Of a stretch of DNA of 64,000 nucleotides, positions 28,044 to 34,350 are shown piece after piece. Position 1 is the stretch's first letter. Each line of letters starts with the position of its first letter. The translations under genes were made by a program, and so were the position numbers. Where the stretch lies: NCBI GenBank assembly GCA_023630585.1, contig CM042544.1, positions 18,513,256 through 18,577,255 of the forward strand. The letters are read 5' to 3'. The stretch comes from Cranoglanis bouderius (taxonomy: Eukaryota > Chordata > Actinopteri > Siluriformes > Cranoglanididae). The notes below the pieces were generated by a model, which worked only from the letters and a program-made list of their open reading frames with translations, was not told the origin of the DNA and did no database searches.

Positions 28044-29485
28044 GTTACTGGAGGAGGGGAATGTTGAGGCTGCAGAAGCACAGAAGCAGAGAATCGAACA
28101 GCTACAGAGAGAAAGGCGCAGAGTCCTCGAGGAGAACAACTTGGCACATCAGCCACGGTTCTTCCAGTAAGAACCACAGTTTCCTTTACAGCGCAACGTC
28201 TATTCATCTTAGACACCCTGCTTATTAATCACTTACACATTTTAAAGCATTCAGAGACTACTATGAATGAAACAGCAACTACAGTGTAACTAATAGAGAT
28301 GGTATGTAGTTGTGAAACTTAGGATTGTAAGGGTGTAAATATAAATTATAGCTCCTGGGAGTTTAAGGTGCAAACTACCAAGCCTTTTGTGGTTTGAGTG
28401 TTCAAGCCATAGACTGTATATAAAATCAATCTGTACATGATTTTGTGGATTTTTTTTTTTTTGTGTGATTGTTGCAGCCAAAAATGCTTGAATTTGCTGC
28501 AACTTTTTTTCAAAATGTGCGGTGCAACTTGCGGTGTTTTTTGTGCCTTTTTTTTTTTTTTGCAGAAAACTACTTGAATTGGCGAAATTGCAATTGTACG
28601 AAATTGTTTTGCACGGTCTTTCACAGTGATATTTGTTGGTAAATGAGACCTTTTAGCTGTACTCATGTTCGACACACGTGAATCGAAGAGGGTGTTGACG
28701 GAATGCGCGTTGTGATGACGTCACATGACGTCTCTTGGCCCAGATCTGCTGAAAATCTGCGGTAATTTTGAAAAATCGCAAGCTCCTCCGAATATCGTGG
28801 AGTTTGCTTCATTTTCAATTCATTTCTGTGATTGCAAAATCACAAAATCCTGAAGGGACTGTAAAATTAACTGGGTTCAAGTGGTTAAAAAGTGTCTCAT
28901 ATACCCTCTAGTGGCTCACTGCAGTGCAATATTTAATCCCACCCACATCTGTATTAGTAAATATCAATTCAGTTTACATTCTCAAAATATTTTTTATTTG
29001 CGGTTTGGCGGTTCTATCAGTCCTTCACTTTAAAATCTGCTGTGTTATTTTTCATTACAATAAATGTGATGATATTATTGGATGATGAGTCATGGTCTAC
29101 TGTATATCCTCTATACATTCTGTGGGCCTGAGCTTGATCATTGTACATACCTTAAAAAAATTCCTTTAGCATTTCAGGAGATTATTTAGATTAGACACTT
29201 GCTAAAATAGTTGTATGGGTTTAGGATAAATTTCGATCAGATTTCTGTATGCTTAAATGTAGCTTTGGATAACTCTGTTATTTTTTTTTTTCCTTGCCAA
29301 AGATTAATCATTACCACAAACATACAAAACCATTCAATTACAAGGCCATAGCTTAATCCTAATATTTTTTTTGGCTTGATTCTTACAGGAAATCAAAAGA
29401 TGACACATGGATCAGCAACGACACTTACTGGGACCTGAGGAAAGATCCAGGCTTCAGTAATCTGGATTGTCCAGTGCTGTGGTAA
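677..29485 (+). CDS. osbpl3: Oxysterol-binding protein-like 3 (ORP3), 3' part of gene, 20 coding exons
   Basis: The coding exons are 677-730, 1410-1523, 2173-2337, 2943-3054, 3293-3396, 4453-4545, 8200-8359, 9701-9831, 14282-14389, 16717-16854, 17646-17739, 17941-18185, 20494-20631, 20739-20802, 20909-20987, 23548-23692, 24657-24801, 25167-25293, 28044-28166 and 29389-29485. All have AG/GT borders and consistent phase, giving 811 residues plus stop; roughly 75 N-terminal residues lie upstream of the window. Visible parts are the C-terminal half of the PH domain (residues about 1-75 of this piece), an FFAT motif EFFDAQE at 376-382, and the ORD domain from about 430 with the family signature EQVSHHPP at 551-558. 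ORP3 is a lipid-transfer protein at ER-plasma membrane contacts that binds VAP through FFAT and exchanges sterol or phospholipid against phosphoinositide. The RTYSAPAINA stretch and the neighbouring gsdme favour OSBPL3 over the paralogues OSBPL6 and OSBPL7. I see no frameshift or stop in any exon. Function is from family knowledge; the copy (a or b) cannot be decided here. Confidence 0.93.
1410..1523 (+). CDS. osbpl3: osbpl3 exon: PH domain core
   Basis: 114 bp, phase 0. It encodes IEKGKLHGRIDVGLSVMAIK followed by a segment ending in EENIYHLK, typical of ORP3/6/7 PH domains. The acceptor is tttaaag, with a weak pyrimidine tract, and the donor is gtaaac. Confidence 0.92.
2173..2337 (+). CDS. 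osbpl3: osbpl3 exon: PH domain C-terminal helix and linker
   Basis: 165 bp, phase 0. It contains LFDEWVCKLRHHRLYRQNEI, the C-terminal helix of the PH domain, then a Ser/Pro-rich linker. I do not see a second FFAT-like motif of the kind reported for mammalian ORP3 near this point (there around FFSG); the linker here reads EKPLYSPHFPVTSSPSFNES. Confidence 0.92.
2550..2890 (+). repeat. Dispersed inverted-repeat element, copy 1 (family with three copies here)
   Basis: The ends TTATACCACAGCAATTTGCC and, inverted from the right side, TTATACTACAGCACTGTT are imperfect terminal repeats around 341 bp. Related copies are at 18570-18830 (same strand) and 52185-52272 (opposite strand, partial). It is non-coding, lies in an osbpl3 intron, and ends about 50 bp before the next exon. 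Confidence 0.65.
2943..3054 (+). CDS. osbpl3: osbpl3 exon: linker, AAWLQCSDDMDKC
   Basis: 112 bp, starts in phase 0 and leaves one base over. It encodes a Ser/Thr-rich stretch followed by VAAWLQCSDDMDKCSK, a conserved block after the PH domain in ORP3/6/7. Confidence 0.9.
3185..3226. repeat. CT microsatellite, 42 bp
   Basis: It lies upstream of the osbpl3 exon at 3293, with a further 65 bp of pyrimidine-rich sequence between them. Confidence 0.95.
3293..3396 (+). CDS. osbpl3: osbpl3 exon: coiled segment with RTYSAPAINA
   Basis: 104 bp. It encodes a Glu/Leu-rich helical segment ending MEVLHRTYSAPAINALQ, characteristic of ORP3. A CT microsatellite (3185-3226) lies about 70 bp upstream in the same intron. 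Confidence 0.92.
4453..4545 (+). CDS. osbpl3: osbpl3 exon: basic linker
   Basis: 93 bp, phase 0 at both ends. It encodes a Lys/Arg-rich linker containing SPKKEKRHPRKWRSK, matching the basic stretch after the SAPAIN motif in ORP3. Acceptor ctcacag, donor gtattg. Confidence 0.9.
5131..6422 (+). mobile_element. Tc1-like transposon, 1.29 kb, internally deleted
   Basis: Inverted ends TACGGTGCTGTGAAAAAG (left) and TACAGTGCTGTGAAAAAG (reverse complement of right) are bounded by TA. The plus-strand transposase remnant includes the helix-turn-helix part (about 5477-5625), WIDESKVELFGRQESRYIW near 5916-5973 and GGGSVMVWGCFAASGPG near 6029-6073. After QQDNDPK (about 6176-6196) the frame runs into unrelated residues and resumes near AAKGG, so the segment with the third catalytic acid is missing. 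It also has frameshifts and cannot encode an active enzyme. Confidence 0.88.
7513..7636 (+). repeat. 31-bp minisatellite, four copies
   Basis: The unit beginning actcacactttcagggttgg repeats at 7513, 7544, 7575 and 7606 with exact 31-base spacing. The last copy runs into the retroposon-like sequence that follows, so the array probably arose at its 5' edge. Confidence 0.9.
7626..7924 (+). repeat. Retroposon fragment with ATGG tail (non-LTR 3' end or derived SINE)
   Basis: The wording ttgcatgttctccccgtgct, then gcgataggttggcaccctgt, then ggataagcggtacagaaaat and a short (atgg) tail is that of a very common fish interspersed repeat. Ending in short tandem repeats fits an RTE-like retroposon. 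The class assignment is from memory. Confidence 0.65.
8200..8359 (+). CDS. osbpl3: osbpl3 exon: VRLHASNPNLS region
   Basis: 160 bp, phase 0 to 1. It contains SVRLHASNPNLS, conserved in ORP3/6/7, and VSKLQEDFCRVA, the start of a helical region. It follows a 3.65 kb intron holding a Tc1 element and a minisatellite. Confidence 0.92.
8360..9700 (+). other. osbpl3 intron without recognised content
   Basis: 1.34 kb of AT-rich sequence with no recognised repeat or gene. Confidence 0.6.
9701..9831 (+). CDS. osbpl3: osbpl3 exon: helical central region
   Basis: 131 bp, phase 1 to 0. It encodes LKSALGSLMSEKEKLRQMME and SAQLLGLKSALAS, a heptad-like helical segment corresponding to the coiled region before the FFAT motif. 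Confidence 0.9.
10616..10740 (+). repeat. Direct repeat, copy 1 of a ~120 bp segment inside the hAT element
   Basis: The segment starts GGTATAACTAGGCAAACTAA and ends CCAAAACATCACAAT. A second copy with a few differences is at 11439-11558. The two copies bracket the two small inverted-repeat elements. Confidence 0.85.
10741..11101. mobile_element. Small inverted-repeat element (MITE candidate)
   Basis: The left end GGCTGCGTCTGAAAACTCAT and the reverse complement of the right end, GGCTTTGTCTGAATATCCCT, form imperfect terminal inverted repeats of about 20 bp around 361 bp of non-coding sequence with many 'tactg' words. No clear target duplication is visible. Confidence 0.55.
11106..11437. mobile_element. 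Second small inverted-repeat element (MITE candidate)
   Basis: The left end GGTGTGTCTCAGTCAACTCC and the inverse of the right end, GGTGTGTCTTGATCAGCTCC, match well. The element is 332 bp, non-coding, and directly adjoins the previous one and repeat copy 2. Confidence 0.6.
11439..11558 (+). repeat. Direct repeat, copy 2 of the ~120 bp segment
   Basis: It has the same start and end as the copy at 10616-10740, with a few short differences (for example a shorter stretch near GGAGCAGAGACTGG). Confidence 0.85.
12758..13620 (-). mobile_element. Tc1-like transposon fragment, minus-strand transposase
   Basis: It starts at TA plus CACTCACAGAGCACTCTC, a degraded form of the common fish Tc1 end. On the minus strand 13086-13328 encodes GRGGVMMWGMFYWDTLGPL and following residues, recognisable as the middle of a Tc1 transposase. 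The copy fades near 13,620 and has no second end. A related copy lies at 55857-56240. Confidence 0.75.
14146..14222. repeat. TG microsatellite, about 77 bp
   Basis: Nearly pure TG repeat followed by gcatgcatgcatgc, 60 bp before the osbpl3 exon at 14282. Confidence 0.95.
14282..14389 (+). CDS. osbpl3: osbpl3 exon: ALAQNSDLRERL
   Basis: 108 bp, phase 0. It encodes ALAQNSDLRERLCKIHVES and a variable tail ending GSLQ. The intron before it is 4.45 kb and contains a hAT-like and a Tc1-like insertion, with a TG microsatellite ending about 60 bp upstream. Confidence 0.9.
15403..15966. mobile_element. Internally deleted Tc1 derivative
   Basis: The left end TACAGTGCTGTGCAAAAG and the right end tttgcatgtacacagtacta are degraded inverted repeats. 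Only the ends and a fragment reading like the C-terminus of a plus-strand transposase (about 15680-15830, 'cacaccaaatattgactttg') remain, so this is a deletion derivative of about 0.56 kb. A TA microsatellite begins at its right end. Confidence 0.65.
15965..16025. repeat. TA then CA microsatellite
   Basis: A TA repeat of about 53 bp continues as a short CA repeat at the right end of a Tc1 deletion derivative. Confidence 0.95.
16717..16854 (+). CDS. osbpl3: osbpl3 exon carrying the FFAT motif
   Basis: 138 bp, phase 0. It contains the segment ITESLSEFFDAQEVLL followed by SASSSENE. EFFDAQE is the FFAT core that binds the MSP domain of VAP-A/B on the ER, with acidic and Ser residues around it, as in mammalian ORP3. 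Confidence 0.94.
17314..17372. repeat. CT microsatellite, 59 bp
   Basis: Pure CT repeat inside the intron between the osbpl3 exons at 16717 and 17646. Confidence 0.95.
17571..17639. repeat. CT microsatellite, about 69 bp, at a splice acceptor
   Basis: CT repeat with a few interruptions ending six bases before the acceptor of the osbpl3 exon at 17646. Confidence 0.95.
17646..17739 (+). CDS. osbpl3: osbpl3 exon: acidic DDDSYISDISDN
   Basis: 94 bp, phase 0 to 1. It encodes PSDDDSYISDISDNISMDNF, the acidic stretch after FFAT. The acceptor ttgttag directly follows a CT microsatellite. Confidence 0.9.
17941..18185 (+). CDS. osbpl3: osbpl3 exon: start of ORD domain
   Basis: 245 bp, phase 1 to 0, the largest exon seen. 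It encodes SLWNILRNNIGKDLSKVAMP and EPLNTLQRLCEELEYSELLD. These form the ORD lid and first strands, which contact the bound lipid in this family. Confidence 0.95.
18186..20493 (+). other. osbpl3 intron, 2.3 kb
   Basis: It contains the dispersed element at 18570-18830. The rest (18831-20493) has a balanced composition with no repeat or gene I recognise; it could hold conserved regulatory sequence, but nothing in it proves that. Confidence 0.5.
18570..18830 (+). repeat. Dispersed element, copy 2 (truncated)
   Basis: The stretch from cacaacagcaatttgccaac shares order and wording with 2550-2890 (acacatcatac, aaacaagttagttcc, actgtcacc, taatgagacaaat), but the right end is missing. Confidence 0.6.
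20494..20631 (+). CDS. osbpl3: osbpl3 exon: ORD core KPFNPVLGETYE
   Basis: 138 bp, phase 0. It encodes a segment with YYRAGGKPFNPVLGETYEC, one of the most conserved ORD blocks, and ends at EQ of the EQVSHHPP signature, which is split by the next intron. Confidence 0.95.
20739..20802 (+). CDS. osbpl3: osbpl3 exon: ORD signature VSHHPPIS
   Basis: 64 bp, phase 0 to 1. It encodes VSHHPPISACHAESKNFIFW. In ORD proteins the paired histidines of this motif coordinate the phosphoinositide phosphate, so both key residues are present. Confidence 0.95.
20909..20987 (+). CDS. osbpl3: osbpl3 exon: ORD WKNKFWGKSMEI
   Basis: 79 bp, phase 1 to 2. It encodes VRWKNKFWGKSMEIVPVGTT and ends HVVLP plus a split codon. 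It is separated by only 106 bp from the preceding exon. Confidence 0.94.
20988..23547 (+). other. osbpl3 intron, 2.6 kb
   Basis: From about 21,390 to 22,190 the sequence has repeat character (strings such as aaggtcaaaa and gtactctttttgtgaag, and the palindromic aaagtacatattttgagtg region), probably old nonautonomous DNA elements. A TTTA low-complexity tract follows at 23176. No exon is seen. Confidence 0.5.
23176..23270. repeat. TTTA repeat and A/T-rich low-complexity stretch
   Basis: A TTTA repeat followed by T- and A-runs and an (AAAT) stretch of opposite polarity, which could form a hairpin. Confidence 0.9.
23548..23692 (+). CDS. osbpl3: osbpl3 exon: ORD EWNKVTSCIHNILSG
   Basis: 145 bp, phase 2 to 0. 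It encodes GDHYEWNKVTSCIHNILSGQ, then RWIEHYGEI, all conserved in ORP ORDs. Acceptor ttcacag, donor gtgagc. Confidence 0.94.
23848..23907. repeat. TATG microsatellite
   Basis: About twelve tatg units in the intron after the osbpl3 exon at 23548. Confidence 0.95.
24657..24801 (+). CDS. osbpl3: osbpl3 exon: ORD LFGKWHEGIYCG
   Basis: 145 bp, phase 0 to 1. It encodes AKYWNSSMNEIEGTV and LFGKWHEGIYCG, near the C-terminal part of the ORD barrel. Confidence 0.94.
25167..25293 (+). CDS. osbpl3: osbpl3 exon: FALELNEL, PPTDTRLRLDQR
   Basis: 127 bp, phase 1 to 2. It encodes YYGFTKFALELNELDP and LLPPTDTRLRLDQR. The following 2.75 kb intron contains a 1.6 kb Tc1 element. Confidence 0.94.
25551..27153 (-). 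mobile_element. Tc1-like transposon, 1.60 kb, full length with long inverted repeats
   Basis: The ends TACAGTGGGGGGGAAAAAAG and the inverse TACAGTGAGGGAAAAAAG open inverted repeats of roughly 200 bp, bounded by TA. The region between carries a minus-strand transposase with broken frame (see the pseudogene entry). It lies in the osbpl3 intron before the penultimate exon, opposite to the gene. Confidence 0.9.
25776..26786 (-). pseudogene. Tc1 transposase pseudogene
   Basis: The reading begins MAKTKELSKDVRYKIVDLHK at 26786 and continues through the helix-turn-helix region. The middle part contains in-frame stops (for example before TRHVWRRRN). It then reads GGGNIMLWGCFSAKGTGQLH, FQHDNDPKHTAKATKKWL and SPDRNPIENLWRELTV, where a stop at 25929-25931 interrupts it. 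The remaining 51 codons to TAA at 25776-25778 (ending GFATKY) are still in frame. The second and third catalytic positions are retained. It is inactive because of the stops. Confidence 0.85.
28000..28042. repeat. TG microsatellite at a splice acceptor
   Basis: Pure TG repeat of about 41 bp directly followed by tag and the osbpl3 exon at 28044. Confidence 0.97.
28044..28166 (+). CDS. osbpl3: osbpl3 exon: C-terminal helix
   Basis: 123 bp, phase 2 to 2. It encodes AEAQKQRIEQLQRERRRVLE, the basic amphipathic helix after the ORD barrel, and HQPRFF. Its acceptor AG comes right after a TG microsatellite. Confidence 0.94.
28167..29388 (+). other. Last osbpl3 intron, 1.2 kb, with repeat remnant
   Basis: The part 28470-28860 resembles a common fish nonautonomous element (gatgacgtcacatgacgtct in the middle, cctgaagggactgtaaa at the right end). 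The remainder is AT-rich. Confidence 0.5.
29389..29485 (+). CDS. osbpl3: osbpl3 last coding exon and stop
   Basis: 97 bp including the stop TAA at 29483-29485. It encodes KSKDDTWISNDTYWDLRKDP and finishes CPVLW, the usual last residues of ORP3, so the C-terminus is complete. Confidence 0.95.
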
Positions 29486-30465
29486 ACTACAACTGAACAG
29501 CGCTCACTCACAAGCCTCTTCTTTCTCCTCACTACTTTCTGCTCTGACCTTCTGTGTATGGAAGAAAAGCACAGCTCACAGTGAAGAGTGGAAACAGACC
29601 CTAGAGACGAAGGCATTTTTTTTTTGCCTGATAATCAAACTGAAGAAGAACTTTACTAGAACTGCAACACTGTTTCCAGTAACTTCATCATATTCAAGCA
29701 CCCTTCATTATGTAATATTCCATTTTAAATGCCTTAATATGCTTCTAATATATTTTACATTATGTTTATGCAGGCATCTTTCTTGAATGTCTTGAATTAT
29801 GCAAACATAGCCCAGTTTGTCATCTGTATCACTGCTGTGTGCAACTAGTAGCACAAAAAATACTGACACATACACTGTTGCATACTGTACACTTATGGTA
29901 CAGAGTGCTACTGCAGACAGTAAAATGCTGTCCTGTCTGAAACAAAAGAACTTTGCGCATGCATGTCTGAAATATGCTGTCGTCTGATCAAAGTAACATT
30001 GTCTACCTCCTGAAAAGATGGTACTCTTGTGTACAATATGGGGAACATATTGGAGTATGAATTCCACACTTGTCTTATGCCTTATGGTCACACATATTCC
30101 ATAATGTCTTTATTATAGCCTCTAATCATGTTTTAAAATTTAAAAAAAAAAAAAAAAAAACATACACACAACATGCATCACAATGTTGCTAGCATCTGAT
30201 AAATAATCACACCGCTTTGTTTCAAATACTAAATAGTCACCACACTGCATTTGGATGTTTAGCTGAATGTTTCAGCTTTTTTTGTAATCTGTATCCATCA
30301 AGTTCTTCCTGGAAAAGAGAGCAACTGAGGAAATCACATTGACCACTGCTAAGTTTCCTCTCTTCTTCAATAAATCATATCTGTGACTAGCTTTTTATTA
30401 TTATTTATTATGTTCTGATGCTCCATTCACTGAATAAAGTGATGCTCACTGTTTGATCCTGTAGT
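29486..30465 (+). other. osbpl3: osbpl3 3' untranslated region (end estimated)
   Basis: About 1 kb of AT-rich sequence follows the stop codon without any repeat I recognise, apart from an A-tract at 30142-30160. It ends a short way after two AATAAA signals, with a TG-rich stretch just downstream, so the mature 3' end is placed near 30,455-30,470. This is inference from signals only. Confidence 0.6.
30433..30438 (+). terminator. Polyadenylation signal AATAAA for osbpl3 (second at 30369-30374)
   Basis: A canonical AATAAA lies 948 bases after the stop and is followed within 40 bases by the GT-rich stretch tgtagtgtagtttgtgtg, the expected downstream element. An earlier AATAAA at 30369-30374 could serve as an alternative site. 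Confidence 0.6.
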
Positions 30466-30469
30466 GTAG

Positions 30470-32770
30470 TTTGTGTGCTATTATTAACTGTTGTTCAAAT
30501 GCTGTCAATTTGAACAATGTAAATAACATGGAAGCTATAAAGCATTGCCCTTGTGCTTTGGTGTTGAGTTATATAAAAACCAGAATTTCTGTTGTGATGT
30601 GTGAGGACTTCGGTTTATTGGTGCACAGAGCTTAAATATGGTTTAGACCTTTCGAGATTTTTATCTACTTGTCTTGGCAGAGATGTCATACAGGTGGGTT
30701 TGGCACCACCAAACTCTCAAAAATATTTTTTAATTGCAGGTTTAAGACCTGCAACCCTAATAGAAAACCACTCGATGTAGTTGCTGAATATTACAGATCA
30801 CAGTCTGCATTTTCAGTTATTTCACTCACACTTGCTCTCCTGTTTTTCTTTACACATCACACTAATGCATGAGCATCACAACTGAAAAAAAAATTAATGT
30901 GTCTTTTAAATTACAAGATCCAAGATTCAGCCCAATTTACTGTCTTTCCCATAACTGTTACATCACTGTTACTACTGACCCCAATAGTGATGAATCCTCT
31001 GTGATGAATGTCTTCCTGTCTTGATCCAAAAATCAAGGTCAACTGAGCCAGCTCAACATTTTTTGTGCATGCCTAATGAGATGTAAAATGCTTAATTGTA
31101 ACACGTACTACACCTGTCTGGATGCCTCTGTCTCCACCCATGTTGTACTCATTATGTTTCTCTGCCCATCGTTTGACACCTTTGGCACCATTTTCTTCCA
31201 AAGTCACATCCAAATCACTTGCCTGAGCTACAACACTAAAATCCTTTTTGAAGAAAGGAAGCATGTTTGGTGGGCAGTAAAGTAGTTCAGATAACTAGAG
31301 AGTTGTCCTGTTTGGTATCATGATGGTGGTCCACATCGTTTGGTTTGATACAAATAACAGAGCCTGGGATTCCACAGAGACCAAAGTTTTTCCACTGAGC
31401 ATATATTTTATTGACAGCTGCCAAAATGTGAGGAGAACTTCACCAAATACAACAAAAATTGTTCTCACCCCATTTTTTTTTGGTTTTTTTTTGTATTTTT
31501 CTATGAGAGTCCTTGAACAGCAGCCAAGCAAAATCATCATTGGACACTATACTAGCTATACTATACACTATACTATACGATACTAGCTAGTCCTGTGCTG
31601 TAATAAATAAATAAATAAATAAACAAACAAACAAACAAACAAACAAACAAACAAACACAAACAGCTGGGCCCCTGCATGGAATTCTCTGCAGTCTGGGAT
31701 TTGGAAAGAGACCAGAATAAAGGCAAGGTTCAAAACTTTCCCACATATTTTAGGGATGTCTTGCTAATGAACCTGCCAATTGTATTCATTTTTATTGGTC
31801 TAGCCTAAGCATGCATTCATTTCAAGCAGGAGTAACAGTGGAAACCACAGAGGCTACACAAAGGGAATATGGTATCAGTACTTATGAGCTAGATTGCTAA
31901 GAATTTTAAATGATTTTAAATTATTTAAACAATGTTGAATTTTTAGAAATCAATCTGTAACATAAAGGCTCTGATACACTATATGGCGAAAAATATAGTG
32001 GACAACTGACTGTCTCACTGGCATGGTTGTGATTTGGCTGTAGATAATCACAGCCGTGCTAATGTTCAGTAAAACAGTATGATATTGAGTATGATATTGC
32101 TTTTATACAACAGTTCTATAAACAAGAAATTAATATCAAGTAACTGACATTCAGACACAATATGGCCAAATATTTTGTTTATTTTTCCTCTGCCAATGAA
32201 AATAATAGAAAAACTAAAGAAGGCACAGCTTAATAGTGGCTGCATGTTTCCATGCAACTCAGACTGACTGACAGCCCATAGTAAGTGTACAAACGGTTTC
32301 AGTGTAATAAACTTGTTAGAATTGGTATTTTATGTAGCAAACACAGACAAGAGGATTGATACAAACAGTGAAATGTACCAGTGCTGTTATACTTAATATG
32401 ACCACTCTTGGAATGCTTGTCCCAGAACAAAATGTTATATAATGTTGATTAGTTGTCACAGGTGTGTAATAAAGAGCGTTTTTGACTCGCTTAATTGTCG
32501 CTTACTGAGATATGTTGAAGGTGTATCCAGTTCAATATTCAGTGTGTACACATTTTTTCCTAGCTTGGGTTTATTCTTTAGTAGTAAAGTAGGAATCTGG
32601 TTCTTGTTCTATCTGCTTAGTTCTGACTTCCACAGGGAGGTGTCAAACACTTTTGAAGTAAATATCTTGCAATGCAAAGGCTTAAAGGCTTCAACTGCAC
32701 AACAATTTTTGGCTTATATAGTCTTGTTTATGGTTTATAAAACTAACTTTCATCAGTCTGATCTGTTTCA
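30470..32770. other. Intergenic, no gene recognised
   Basis: AT-rich sequence with the compound microsatellite at 31602. A short Tc1-end-like string (cactatatggcgaaaaatat) occurs at about 31,978. The short reading frames at 31073-31540 have no recognisable domain. Confidence 0.5.
31602..31662. repeat. AAAT and AAAC compound microsatellite
   Basis: Five AAAT units are followed by about nine AAAC units. Confidence 0.95.
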
Positions 32771-33064
32771 CACTGTATGGCCAAAGGTATGTGGACACCT
32801 GACCATCACACCCATATGTGCTTGTTAAACATCCCATTCCAGCTTTAGTCCCCCTTTGCTGTTATATATAACCTCCATTCTTCTGGCTTTACACTAGACT
32901 TTGGAGTGTAACTGTGGGGATTAGCCCATTCAGCCACTAGAGCATTAGTGAGGTCAGGCACTGATGTTGGGTGAGGATGCCTGGGGTGCAGTCAGTATTC
33001 CAGTTCAATCCAAAGGTGTTCAGTGGGGTTGAGGTCAGGGCTCTGGGTAGACCATTCAAGTTCT
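32771..33064. mobile_element. Tc1-family end fragment, fused to a second Tc1
   Basis: It begins CACTGTATGGCCAAAGGTAT, a form of the common fish Tc1-derived end 'cactatatggccaaaagtat'. The following 290 bp belong to the same repeat as I remember it. At about 33,064 the sequence switches without a gap to a different Tc1 family. Confidence 0.65.
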
Positions 33065-33900
33065 TCCACTTGGATTTCCGACAGACATATCGTTTGGTGT
33101 TGAGGCCAAATAATTCATCTGACCATAACACCTTTTTCCATATGGCCTCAGAATCTTCAAGGTGTGTTTTAGCAAAGCTCAGTCGTGGGTGGCTTTTTTC
33201 TTGCAGCCCTCCCATACAAGCCACATTTGTGGAGAATTTGTGATACTGTTGTCACATGCACACAATGACCACTCTTTGTCATAAATTCCTGCAACTGCCT
33301 CAGAGTTGCTGTAGGCCTCTCTGACCAGTTTCCTCCTGGCTCTTTCATCCAGTTTGAAGCGACGTCCTGATCCAGGGAGGGTCTGTGTTGTACCAAATAC
33401 CTTCCACTTCTTAATAATAGACTTCACTGTGCTTCTAGGCATTGATAAAGCCGTTGAAAATTTTTTTTGTATCCATCTCCTGACTTGTGCCTGTCCACAA
33501 CTTTATCCTGGGGATCTTTTGACACTACCTTGCCACCCATAGTTGATTGTTTGCTACAGTTGCGCTACAAAATGCTCCAGGATAGCTCTTTTCATGCTGA
33601 GCTAATCAAAATGACCACAGCTGATCACAGTTGAAAGTCAAATGGCTTTGTGTGGGACTGAGAAGGTGATTAGATACACCTTATTGAGTTTACAAGTCAT
33701 TTTTAGGAGGGGAGTGATTCTGGTTTTTAAATTTTTTTAATGACATGTTACTGTTATATCTTTCACTTGGATGTTATAAGTTGCACTGAGTAAATACAGC
33801 TGGATAAAACAAAAACTGTGTCCGTCTTCATTTCAGGCTGAAAAGCAACAAAATGTGATTATTTTAAAGGGGGGTGATTCTTTTCTATACCCCCTGTAAA
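33065..33900 (-). mobile_element. Tc1-like transposon fragment with transposase remnant
   Basis: Minus-strand reading from MGGK at 33540 gives a Tc1 N-terminus. Pieces in shifting frames follow: MPRSTVKSIIKKWKVFGTTQ (33442), EPGGNWSERPTATLRQLQEF, and LEDSEAIWKKVLWSDELFGL with the first catalytic Asp (about 33100-33165). The left half of the element is replaced by the unrelated fragment at 32771-33064. The right end fades at about 33,900 after ggggggtgattc. Confidence 0.72.
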
Positions 33901-34147
33901 TATACATAAATAATCACTCATTGCAAAGGTCAGTCAGGAAATCAGGGCTGTGTGTGTGTATATGCATGTGAGTGTGTATGTGCACATTTTCTGAAATTGA
34001 CTTTCTGTAAATGACTGTATTTTGACTGCAATGCGTGCACAGTGGCAGCTCTGTAGGGAGCTACAACTTCTTACACTGGCCTGTCTCGATGGCCAGCCTG
34101 TGTGTAATGAGGTTAAAGACATTGCTTGAGGGCCCAACAGTGTACCT

Positions 34148-34350
34148 TACATTACATTTATGGCATTTGGCAGACACCCTTATCCAGAGCGACTTACATT
34201 TATTTCATTTATACATCTGAGCAATTGAGGGTTAAGGGTCTTGCTCAAGGGCCCAACAGTGGCAGCTTGGTTTTGCAGGGATTTGAAATCATGCCCTTCT
34301 AATCAGTAGCCCAATGCCTTAACCACTGAGCTACCACTGAGCTACTACTG
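34148..34350 (-). repeat. tRNA-derived SINE
   Basis: On the minus strand the repeat starts with an A-box-like TAGCTCAGTGGTTAAGG and a B-box-like GATTTCAAATCCC (complement of 34278-34290). A conserved body and the tail ggataagggtgtctgccaaa follow. This is the common fish SINE arrangement, with pol III promoter boxes inside a tRNA-like head. The head shows a small duplication (gagctaccact twice). It is not a functional tRNA gene. Confidence 0.75.

Noticed and set aside
30669..30872. 67-residue plus-strand frame just after osbpl3
   Set aside because: No similarity recognised and no poly(A) or splice signals; regarded as chance.
31073..31540. Short minus-strand frames with some complex amino-acid composition
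   Set aside because: No domain recognised, no splice context, and frames are 60-80 residues long, within chance expectation.
34148..34350. Possible tRNA gene
   Set aside because: Only A- and B-box-like words are present, followed by a SINE body and tail; there is no complete cloverleaf.
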